Below, piece after piece: positions 13,101 through 23,041 of a stretch of DNA of 64,000 bases (within the stretch, counting starts at the first letter, position 1; the number at the start of each line of letters is the position of its first letter). This stretch comes from Strigamia acuminata (lineage: Eukaryota; Arthropoda; Chilopoda; Geophilomorpha; Linotaeniidae). The DNA lies in assembly GCA_949358305.1 (NCBI GenBank), contig OX442315.1, forward strand, positions 29,414,427 through 29,478,426, in the 5' to 3' direction. Under the pieces are notes generated by a model, which searched no databases, was not told the DNA's origin, and worked only from the letters and a program-made list of their open reading frames with translations. The position numbers and the translations under genes are program-made.

Positions 13101-14540
13101 CACTTCTCGCCTTGTTGTTGTGCCTGATGCCTCCCAGTCGGCCGGCCCATTAGACACTCAGCGTGCCAAACACACGACAATAGGCGACACGCGACTGATG
13201 ATGCACGAGCCACGCACATCCCCAAAAGTCGTCGCGTTCCCTTAGAGCGTGAAATGAGAACGCCACCCGTTCCGACAACCGTTTACTGTTGCCGAGTGAT
13301 GACAACTTGAACGGGCGCAGTCGCCAAACTCACCACACAACAAATAAAGGTCCCCTAATGAAATGACAGCTAAAACTGAAAGCACAAAATGTCTTTTTAT
13401 AGCAAAACTAATATTTGAACATTTTTCTTCTCCCCAGTTAATGTCGTGGGGGCTTACTCTGCACAACTTCAATGCAATTAAAACTTAATAATAAATCATT
13501 CACGAAAGCAATGCACAAAATAAACGCTTTTTTATCCCCTAGACCCCCCGCTTGGACCGCTAAACATATAAAATAAAATAAAAAAAAAAACCTCTAATTA
13601 ATTCAACTGGGATGCAAAATTATAAATGCTGTTTATTAGCTAGAAAGCAGTTTGGTTTGAGTCAAGAAAATCTCGGTGTGTACTGCATAGCAAACAAAGT
13701 TTCATTCCATTACTCCAAAGCAGATTTAGACTTCCACATCAAAGAGCCGAGTCGCTCTACTGGCAATTAATTGCATTAACGAGACAAAGACAATAATAAA
13801 AGTCTGTTATATTGTTCGGGTTATAGGCCCTTTGGAAGCAAAATTGTAATGAAAAGGATGTGGGCCCTCATTATTAATTGCGTTTTGCGGTAACGTTAAA
13901 GGCAATAATGCCTAAGATGATGAAATTTCACAAAATTAAGTTGTTTTGTTTTCTATCTGTTCAGTCTGTAATCATTTCTGGGTTTAAAGAAACATGTCCA
14001 ACCAAGATTACGTTTAAATGAAGATATAAATTTTTGATTACACGCTCTCATCTATTTATCAGGATCCTACATCTGCCGTAACATTAGTCGCATTCCAAAA
14101 TGGAAAACAGCTGAAATGCGTCTAATCCGTAAACACCGCTAAAACACCAGCAAATTTTCGGTAAATAATGTAATGCAATTAATTCACAGTTTCGAGCCAT
14201 TGCGATCAATTCGGTTTTATTCATGGACGAAGATGCGTGACGTTTTTGACCTTACGAGACTGAGGTCATCATCGAGATGAATAATTTATTATTCCTTTTC
14301 GTAGGCAGCGCCAAGAATTTAGGATATTTTGTATGTATTTGTTTATTGCGTGTTGTGCTGACCCTGCGCCTTTGCTTCCGTTCCACTACACAAATGAAAT
14401 TATTTGTGTCGTGCAGAAAAAATGACAGAAAAGTAATTTGCCATTACACGATTGCAACTCCAAGAGATTCCTCCCTGACAAATAATAAATGTTAATATTA
14501 GGATCAATTTGCTCGTGAAACCTGAAAAAAGAAATCCAGT
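10164..14540. other. Non-coding AT-rich DNA
   Basis: No gene recognised. Less AT-rich islands occur at 11380-11570 and 13060-13440. A frame of about 60 codons through the first is open but starts right after a stop and has no acceptor site. Neither island matches a family I know. They would be candidates for conserved non-coding sequence if a related genome were aligned. Confidence 0.45.
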
Positions 14541-14900
14541 ATGCGCATTCATAAAGTCGTCTAGACTAAAAAAAACATATTTAATTAAACTGCTTTTTAA
14601 ACTGCTCGTCTCGATCTAGCTTCAAAAATCTGTTTTCAGTCGCAGTGGTCAGTCGCAGTGGTCATACGCACAACAAAACATGGTTCACTGCAAGTTAAAC
14701 AAAACTGCACTTTCTACTTTCAAATATTAAAATATTTTGTGCTTTACTTCAATTTTAAAACAAAAATGACACCATTTCCTGACCTATTTATTAAATTAAA
14801 CTATATTAATTATTTATTTATATTTAAATATTTATAAAATATTTATAATAAATCAAAATTTAAACTTAAAATACACTTAAACTAAAATAATATTAATAAT
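14541..14900 (+). repeat. GCATTCA-family interspersed repeat, copy 3 (long)
   Basis: Starts ATGCGCATTCATAAAGTCGT and follows the block order of the copy at 111, down to CTGCAAGTTAAAC. It then continues with AAATATTTTGTGCTTTACTT, CAATTTTAAAACAAAAATGA and an ACTTAAAATACACTTAAACT block. All three are also present in the copy at 21641. It therefore joins the two sub-types into one family. The right terminal inverted repeat is eroded. Confidence 0.6.
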
Positions 14901-16625
14901 ATTTTTTTTTATTCCTTATCCACTTCACAGCTATTTATCATTTATCATTTTTAAACATTTAGGTGTTGATATTTGTTTAACATTTCTTAAAATTAGTTTT
15001 AATATTTCATTTTTTAATTTATATACACAAAATAATTAATTTTTAAGGTTATTTCCAGGTGTAGTTTTAACTTCAGTTTGCATAACTGCAGCTAAGACCT
15101 TTAAATTGATGTCCTATCTCTGAACTTCCTGTTCATTAAGTTTTCGTTTTTGATCACTTTGTTAATCCACTGCAGTGTGTTAATACTATTAATCTTACAG
15201 TCGGTATAAAAAGACGTTTCATTCATCATTTCAAGATTCTAATTACAATTACCATAATAAATTTTTTGAAAATGTAAATCACAATTTCAAAACAAAATTT
15301 GTAAAATTATTATGGCAATTGCAAAGCATTTCCCAAGCTTCATATCATTTTTATCAGCAATTGCATTATACCACGATTATACAACCAACCTCCTCGGTTG
15401 TCTCTTTAAAAGAAATTTTTACAACACTCGTACAATAAAAAGAAATAGCATTAACATTAATTTGATGTTACATGTTAAACCAAAAAAAAATCTTATCCTC
15501 GCTACAAAACGAAACTGAAGCAGAAACATTTTAAGATAAATATAAAAGCAGAAAAAACATAAAACTTTAAAAATGGCTAGTGCCCAGAGGTCAGCCAGTG
15601 ACCACTGCTCAAGGGAGTTGTGACCACTTAGGCGAAAATCGAAGCACCTTGCTACCAAACAGGAAATTAAAACCTACTGGATAAAAAAAATCTGAAAAAG
15701 TTGTACACACCTGCACAAAACGACCAGAAAACAAACATTAAAAAAAATATACACTTAACTGAAATAATAAAAAAAAAAGATTATATTATCGAATAAAATT
15801 GTTTATACTTCATTAGTGGAATTAGAATTTTTTTTTTATAATATTTTACATTTTTTTCATTAATTGTAAAACTGCTTGCACTGCTAGATTGTGTCGATAG
15901 ACTGAGCTGCATGATATATTGCCGGATGGTCATAAATGCGCATTGGCAAATTAAAACACATGATAATAATGCATTGCATTTTTAATAAGAACTATATAAA
16001 GGGGGATTTTTTTAGATTAAAAGTAGTCAATCATTCCTTAACACCATAACCACGTGCTATTTTTTTTCTTTTCATTTCGTTGCTTTCACACTTGGCCAGT
16101 TTTTAAAGCAGGAAATCACATCAGTTTGACAAAAAGTCAACGTCGTAAAGCGACTTTTCAACAAGCTACAATAGGAGTACTTTTTGATCCACTTCACAAC
16201 TTTTCACATGTTTTTCGCTTCCTTTTTCATTTCAAGTGAGACCGAGTTAAAAAAAGATAAACACTACTGATTAGTAGTTAAAACCAAATACACAAATATA
16301 AACATTTTTTACAACAAAACAAATGAATAAAACAAACTTTTCTGTCCAAATCCAAATCGCTTCGAAGTAACAAACACGAGCACGACCATCTTTGATTTGG
16401 CAATTGACAATTAATTCCGCTTCGCGATTTACCGCCAAAGCCAAAATAACCCCGTCTACTTTAACCGACACAAATAGTAATTTTCTGTGCAACCAAATCA
16501 AAAGGGGGACCAAAGTAATTCTAAGATGGCAGTCTCCTTGAGTTAACGAAGCATAGGATAGAAACAGCTCACCTTGCTGATCACCCGATCCCATTACAGT
16601 TACAGTACACACAAGTAAAACAGCA
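14901..16625. other. Non-coding AT-rich DNA
   Basis: No gene recognised. A good TATA-like sequence, TATATAAAGG, lies at about 15994 on the + strand, but the frame downstream lacks an ATG and any recognisable product. Minus-strand frames at 15419 and 16271 are open without known domains. Confidence 0.45.
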
Positions 16626-16675
16626 TTGGGCCTGCTCAGTTCTTGGATGGGTGACTTGACTTGTGGGAATAGGAA
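16626..16675 (+). pseudogene. 5S rRNA-like fragment (internal control region)
   Basis: The segment TTGGGCCTGCTCAGTTCTTG continuing GATGGGTGAC matches the conserved 3' half of animal 5S rRNA (...GGGCCTGGTTAGTACTTGGATGGGTGACC...) at 26 of 29 positions by eye. GGGAATA follows about 9 nt later, as in 5S. The 5' half of 5S rRNA is not recognisable upstream, so this is a truncated 5S pseudogene or the head of a 5S-derived (SINE3-type) retroposon rather than a functional gene. A chance match or a minus-strand exon (the reverse strand has an open frame) remains possible. Confidence 0.4.
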
Positions 16676-18732
16676 CCCCAATTGTTTTTCATCAATGTAC
16701 AACATGAGACATCACGACATTCAGCACACCCGGTTATGTCTATTCCATTCCGAAAACTGCCGCTTCTTCTGTAAAATTGCATCCACAATTTTTTCCCAAA
16801 CGAATAAAGTTTCATCTGTTCATACAGCCAGTAAACCTAAATCATGATATGCAATTTTTTCGGAATAATCCTGTACGGCGCCAGCAAATTACTTAGAGGC
16901 TTAAAACTTTTCTGCAATTTCCCTCTTCATCACAAACAATCTTCATTTTACGCCATCGTCTATATACCATATCATGGCATCATTTTCTTCAAAAGAAATA
17001 AAAATAATAAAAAAAAAAAAAAAAAAAAAAAAAACTCTTCTTCCGGTAATTGTCCCCACAATTTTCGGGATGATTACGGTATTAAAAAAGAAAAAGAAAA
17101 TTAGCAGCAAAATAAAGTGGCGATGTATTAATCAAAAGTTCTAACATAAAACAAAACAGCACTCACTTTATTATAGCAAAATACGTGCAGAAATGCTATT
17201 ATTATTTCAGTAGTACAATATTTGAATAATAAGTAAACAAAACTAACGATGGAAATTAACAATTCCATTTTTCAACACCACCTGATCCTCCTGTGATTTT
17301 TTTCTTCAGCTAAGATTAACATTTTAACTTAATTATATGTGCATTAAAAATGCACATACAACAATGCACTTGGGGGAATATGCAATTTCCTTAAGCTTAT
17401 CAATACATCTCTCTTTTAAAGTACTTTTTAAAAAATGCTAAGTGATTTTCCATGTTTTTGCAACTCCCCATTGTTTGTCTTTAATATCATTAAGATTTTT
17501 CTGGCCAAGGGCTATCCTCAAAAAAGCCTTTTAACAAAAATGGCCGCCGAGGAATCAGCATCAGCAGCGCTCGAGCGTGTTACAGCTCAGCGCATGCTTG
17601 ACTGCCTTTTTGGATTGCATTTTAATTAATCTGAATAATGCATCAAGGCAAGGCTGCACCTATGACGTAAACACTGAATTCCCTCTAGCGGCGATTTTTT
17701 TCCCATCAAAAAACAAAAAAGATTTAAAAAAAAATAAAACAACACACACACCACGCATGTACATCACCTTAAAAGGATTAACATCAACTCCTGTTAATCA
17801 CAACATTACAAGTCATGCAGGACAATGAGGAAGCAAATTGTGTTTAGCGTTGATGCCCAGAGTATTGATAAGGACTCATTTGATTAATTAAATTGAAAAC
17901 ATTGACTCAGGAGAGAAATGAAGCAACACACTTATCTCGCAAGCCCTCATTTAGAGTAAAAGGACGGCCCATTTTCTGGACTCTCATTTGCGGTTGGCAA
18001 ATGAGCCACCAGCCCAGCCAGCAAAGCAAAGAACAAGATAATGGAACAGCTTCAGACGCCCATGCGATTAGCACTAATGCACACACTTGTTTACCAAGTT
18101 CACTTTTACCACTGCCCCTGTTTATAAATAATGCACGTCATTATCCTTTTTTTTTAAATTATTTTATTTTGCCACCTGTGACAACGTTTCCTACAGCTCG
18201 TTCGCAGCAAAAAAGGTAGCGCTGCTCGTGCAGAAGATTATTAAAAAAGATTAACTGTGATTGTGGATAAAATGGCGATTTTCTAGTGTTTTGAATTTCA
18301 GTTTTCTATACCAAATGTTTTAATTCAATGAAGATGAAAATAACAGACAGGTTGTCAGTGTGTTCTTTAAATTGAATTATATGTATAAGTGCCGGAAATA
18401 AAAGTGGAAAATTAAATTAAATGAGTAAATTAGTTAAGGTTCAAGAATTAAACTTCAGAACACCTTGATCTTAAATCAAATTTGACCACGTGTAAGTTAT
18501 TAACTCTGGAAAACGCATCTGTCGCCACTGGTTTGTTCCGTTTGTTGCGTAGCTAAGCAACATAAGATTATAGTCATTTACATATTAATCATTCATTATT
18601 ACATTCCGTAATGTGGTTATAATGCCATTAGCAAATATCCAAATAATTTGAATTTTTTATGTCTTAATATTTTGAAGAAATTAATTTGCCGGCATCTAGC
18701 GCTTAGAAAGTCAACACGATGGATTATACTCA
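16676..18732. other. Non-coding DNA with long poly-A run
   Basis: No gene firmly recognised. An A-run of about 26 lies at 17009-17034 on the + strand, and I find no retroposon body attached to it. A GC-richer patch lies at 17900-18130. A small ATG-started frame at 17540 is listed separately. Confidence 0.4.
17540..17629 (+). CDS. Candidate 29-codon small ORF, Ala/Glu-rich start
   Basis: The ATG at 17540 sits in a favourable context (AACAAAAATGGCCGCCGAGG). It opens a frame beginning MAAEESASAALERVTAQRML and ending at TAA (17627-17629). Codons in the first half use G/C third positions unlike the surrounding AT-rich DNA, as an initial coding exon might. No convincing splice donor follows within the frame, and an in-frame ATG upstream (17435) extends the ORF to 64 codons of less protein-like composition. 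The product is not recognised and it may be chance. Confidence 0.18.
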   Translation: MAAEESASAALERVTAQRMLDCLFGLHFN

Positions 18733-18910
18733 TACCGTATTTCTTCGAATTAAAGTCGCCCGTGATTGCAAGTAGTAAACTGAACTTGCAGCCGCAGTAC
18801 AGTACGTACGCACCGTACACGAGTTGAATTATAGGTCGCCCTCGATTAAAAGCCGCAAAAAATTGCGTTTGCAATTATAAGCTACAACTTTTAATCGAAG
18901 AAATACGGTA
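18733..18910. repeat. MITE with TACCGTATTTCTTCGA ends
   Basis: Perfect 16-bp terminal inverted repeats, TACCGTATTTCTTCGA at the left and TCGAAGAAATACGGTA at the right, bound 178 bp. The interior has repeated GTCGCC and GCCGC words next to (A)TTAAA, as in the related element at 33316. No coding capacity. A TA target duplication is possible but cannot be separated from the ends. Confidence 0.8.
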
Positions 18911-21640
18911 ATTTTTAAATAGAAGTTGATTTAGCACAAGGAACTAAAGCGAAAAAGAAAGCGAGAGAGAGAAACGAAAATAAAAGTGTACTTGAATTCC
19001 ATCGACGTTCGACAACAAACATAATGAAAACTCATTAAAAAAACAAAAGGCTAAAATTAAGTTTAAAATCTAATCAGCCTAATAACTTTACCACTTGATT
19101 CACGTCATCTCCGAAACCATTTACCATTACAGTGGTTGCCATTTATATCTTGGATTACTCGCCATCTCCTCAAGGGGTCGCTATACAACCGGAAATGAAC
19201 AGACAGCCCTCTCTAAGACCACCTACCACCACTCCAATCACAGATTGTTTCTACGGGAAAACCCAGAGATTCTCCAGTTTAATTATAGCAGATTCTCAGG
19301 TGCCGCATCACCTGCATTCCCAAAGGAGCACACAGCCAACACAGCCCAAGGGATAAACACAACTCTTTGATCGTACTGAAAGATCAAAAGAAAAAGCGAA
19401 AAAAACCCTTGATAATGTCTCATTTCACGCAAAATGAGCTTTCGAAGACGAAAAAAGAACGAAGAAAGGAGAAAAAATGATGATAAACATAAAAAAAAAA
19501 GGAGTGGAAATTATCTAAATGAAATTTTCAAAAAGTGCAAACTAAAGTTTTGTCTTCAAATTAAAAATTGATAGCCGCACACAAGTCCAAAATTCATCTT
19601 TTTATAGTTATGAAAGAACACGAAGAAAGAGGAAGCCAAAAAAGAAGAAAGAATAAAAAAGATTTCTTAAGGTTTCATGACTGCTGTGAGAGCTGTAATT
19701 AATGTGTGCTATCGCCTATTTTTCCTTCTTATTCTTCCTTCTCACCCATCCTTGACAAGTGACAAAGTCAAGTGACAATTGGCGAACCCCACAAAGGCGT
19801 TGGTTCAACCAAGCTGAGGCCAAGTTTAGTTTTTTTCTGCTAGAAGAAAGAATGACAAAAAATCGCACAATAAAGCCCTTATTAGAACCTCATCAGATGC
19901 CAACCTGAATCTGCAGTGCGGAATAAATTATTTCTCAACAACGATACGCAAAGAAGTTTCTATACGCTCCGCCAAAACGTCACAATTCCACAAATTCAAA
20001 AATACGTCTTTTAAGATTGCGTTACTACATTGATTTTTTGTTTTTTGTTTTTATTCAATTGGAAGAAAAAAAGCATGCAAAAGAAAATCCAAGTCATTGA
20101 AAACAAATTCTATTTAGTTTTCCAAATGGAACAATCGAATGTTTTATGCTTTTGTTTGCGTTACAAGTCAAAAATACACTTACGGTACAAACAATCCTAT
20201 CACAAGCGTACAATCAGTGCATTTACATGCAACAAAATGTTTATTTGCTTACAATTTCAACAATTGTTTGACAAAAAAAAACATTACAATTTCAGCCATT
20301 GTTTGTTTCGAAAACATTAATAAACAGATTGTTTGTAATTGTAATACAGGAATCGTTTGTAAATGTCTAAGCTCTCTCTCGTGTTGAATTCACTTTTAAA
20401 AGCTCTAGCTCAATGGATTCCCTCATGGCAGCATTATATCGACCCGATTACAAATAAAATAAATGTTTAGTTTCTTTCCACACAACAAAGGACAGTGATT
20501 TTTCACAGATTGCCTAAATGAAGCCATTCTGCGTTTTTATTCGCCATTAGAGTGGTCTGGATAACATATTAATGATTCATGACTTCCACAAATGAGACAA
20601 GATGAACTAATTGAAATGAGAATGTAACAGTTGTCACCACGACACTTGGTCTCCCACAATCAACGTTAAACTCTATGAATTTTAACTTTAAACTATTAAA
20701 AAAAATCTCTCAAATATTTTCATCTCATTGTTACTTAAACAATGCATCAACATTTGCATTTAGTGTGATTAAAAGAGTATTCTTTTCTCTTTTCCTGTGT
20801 TGATGTTGAGTAGTACGAGAACAGGAGATTAAATTAAAAATCCCTATTATTGCGCTCCTAAGTCTTAAATTGATGGATTTTTGCATTCACGCTTACAATT
20901 TACTTTGCAATAGAGAAACCCCAAAAGTCATTGTACATAGAAGTACGTCTTCTCTTCGATGAATCATCTTTCCTAAGCACAAAATCCCACGAGATGTGAA
21001 AACAACCTTAATCCCGTGTTCAATGAAGAACACACGAGCATGTCGCAAATGTCACACGAGGGAACTGAAAGAACTTGTTTTCCGCATGTCATTATATCAG
21101 AAAATGTTCCACTGAATTTTTAATGAAATACCGTAAACAAAAAAATTTGTTGAAAATTAAAAATTTTCTCATTAAACAAACAGTTAAATTAAATTAAATT
21201 TAAAAAAAAAAATTGTTATCACCTATTTCATATTCAAAAATCAATTTTCCCAAAGCAATTCCTGAGACGTTAAACATTTGGCATCGAAGAGTTGAAGTCT
21301 TATCAACTTGAGTCCAATCAGGAGCAAGTAGAACCCATTAGCTTCTATTGTAAAACCAACTGTGTTTGTTGAAAGAGCACGGGAGTCGTTAGTTTACTAT
21401 TGTAGTCACCGGACGATTCTGCTTTTCCAATTTAACACCTACAAGAAAGCCAGTCAAGTCGGCTGGATAAAAAACTTAAAGACTTCAAGTTTGGATTCAC
21501 GGTTTCCTCGATAACAAAGTGCTTATGTGGCAAATTCAAGAGGATTTTAGTGTTTTCTTTTTTTTAAAGATGTGAAAGGTTTGAGAAAAACTAGCGTGCT
21601 GGAATAACGGCTAGTTTAAACCCTCGTGTGCCACATCGCT
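18911..21640. other. Non-coding AT-rich DNA
   Basis: No gene recognised. The patch at 19080-19370 is GC-richer and open in two overlapping + frames, with proline- and threonine-rich translations but no domain or splice pair. The rest is AT-rich with short A and T tracts. Confidence 0.45.
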
Positions 21641-21780
21641 TAGCTGCATTCAAAAACTAAAATATTTTGTGTTTTACTTCAATTTTAAACCAAAAATGAC
21701 ATCATTTCCTGTTTAAACCCATGTTAAAACTTAAAATACACTTAAACTAAAATTGTTATTTTTATTTTTGAATGCAGCTA
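21641..21780. repeat. GCATTCA-family MITE, copy 4 (both ends intact)
   Basis: The termini TAGCTGCATTCAAAAA and TTTTTGAATGCAGCTA are a perfect 16-bp inverted repeat enclosing 140 bp. The interior AAAATATTTTGTGTTTTACT block and ACTTAAAATACACTTAAACT block recur at 14735-14890. Terminal TA on both sides fits a TA target duplication. Confidence 0.8.
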
Positions 21781-22658
21781 GTGATAAATAAAAAAAATTG
21801 CAAAAGAAAAAAAATAAAAATAAAAACAAGAAATAATTTATTTAAATGTAAAAGCGTCAGCGCGTCACCAAACCTAGTCAATTTTTAAGTCCCAAAAATC
21901 AAAGCAACTTATTACTATTCCACCATTCCTGTCTCAATAATTCAAGGAATGGGACTACAACACAAGCTCGACGACTCAAGAAGTGATGAAGTTGATATGA
22001 AGTAGATATGAATAATTGAAGAAAGACTTCAGCAGCAGAGAAACCAAATGGATAAAAATACAGTTAAGCACCCAAAAATCAAGCTTGGTTTACTTTATGC
22101 TATAAAATTTCAAGAGTTTAAATGACAAAAGATTCGACAATTTCACAAAAACCTTTCAAGAAATGCCCAAATTCTACGAGGTACTATGAAACGATGAAGA
22201 AATAGCTGCACTTGGAGTTACTACGGCTTTTTATGACCAATTTTAATGTTTATAAAGCTTTAATAACAGCATTGAAGCCGACTGATTACCCGCAGTAACA
22301 ATCGAAACCTATTTCCTTTCCAAACACGTGATTGCTTATCGCTGCCTAATTCAACCTACAACACAAAAAATTCCCACCCCACCCAAAAAAATATATAAGC
22401 TTATATAAAAAAAATAAAACCAGTAAGTGGTCCGGCAAGACATTAATGATGACACCCAAAAACACAGACGAGACACTCATCCAAGCTTAGAAGTGGAAAG
22501 TGTTTGCTTTGGGTTTTTTCTTCTACCACTTATGAGAGTTTAGAAAAAAAGTGTCTGTACTTGTTCTATCATTAGAAGAGTAAAAATCAATAAAACAGCC
22601 CCATTTAAGATCCGAGAAAAAGGAAGAAACAAAATACAAACCACACCTTGCCACTCCA
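21781..22658. other. Non-coding AT-rich DNA left of LTR element 1
   Basis: No gene recognised. A perfect 16-bp palindrome TATATAAGCTTATATA lies at 22392-22407. The host base composition here contrasts sharply with the G-richer retroelement that follows. Confidence 0.45.
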
Positions 22659-22663
22659 ATATA

Positions 22664-22980
22664 TGTAAAAACTGGCGTTTTAAAGGGACGCACCAATTGG
22701 GGAGAATTGGAGGTGGCGCCATGTTTGGCCACCAGAGGGTCACTTCGGTGACCCACACTGTATTGGGTTGACTTATTTTTATGTATAAAGGGGGAAACGA
22801 AATAGATATTTGCATATCCTGTTTAAATAAAATCACTGTTCAATGTAACCCCTGTGTGTACGCGTGCTTCTTTATCCAATCTTCAACAATCAGTTTAAAT
22901 CCTGTGCCATCGGTGATCCAAGTCCTTCCAGATAAGTTTTAAGTATATTTCGATTATTTTAAGTTACGTGAGTAACTATA
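22664..22980 (+). repeat. 5' LTR of element 1
   Basis: Starts TGTAAAAACTGG and ends GAGTAACTATA, directly before the primer site. It contains two hairpins in U3 (22712-22733 and 22737-22754), a TATA-like box (TATAAA, 22784-22789), an ATTTGCAT octamer (about 22808) and a polyadenylation signal AATAAA (22826-22831). That layout predicts a short R region between about 22815 and 22850. Confidence 0.9.
22712..22754 (+). promoter_or_regulatory. Tandem hairpins in the LTR, second with TTCG loop
   Basis: GGTGGC pairs with GCCACC (22712-22733). Three bases later GGGTCAC-TTCG-GTGACCC (22737-22754) forms a perfect 7-bp stem closed by C-G around a TTCG tetraloop, one of the most stable RNA loops known. 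Both recur at 24836-24878 in the right LTR. They lie upstream of the predicted start site, so in the genomic RNA they would be present only near the 3' end. Confidence 0.6.
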
Positions 22981-22998
22981 TGGTGCCGAAACCCGGGA
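22981..22998 (+). other. Primer binding site, tRNA-Phe type
   Basis: TGGTGCCGAAACCCGGGA directly follows the 5' LTR. It is complementary over 18 nt to the 3' end of animal cytosolic tRNA-Phe (acceptor stem beginning GCCGAAA, plus CCA). This would prime minus-strand DNA synthesis. Confidence 0.85.
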
Positions 22999-23041
22999 AA
23001 TATTGCAAGAAAAACGAACCAGGACAAGAAAATTTGATAAA

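Noticed and set aside
15990-16250. TATATAAAGG at about 15994 as a gene promoter
   Set aside because: The frame downstream has no ATG and a T-rich, non-protein-like translation; AT-rich DNA yields such boxes by chance.
16844-17104. 86-codon frame containing a Lys run
   Set aside because: The Lys run is the poly-A tract at 17009-17034; no start context or domain.
18540-18565. GTTGCG..AGCAAC as an RFX X-box
   Set aside because: The half-sites are separated by 6 bp, outside the 1-3 bp spacing of the consensus.
22523-22836. Minus-strand frames across the left LTR boundary (and at 24730 on the right LTR)
   Set aside because: They are chance frames in LTR sequence; the same residues appear at both LTRs only because the LTRs are identical.
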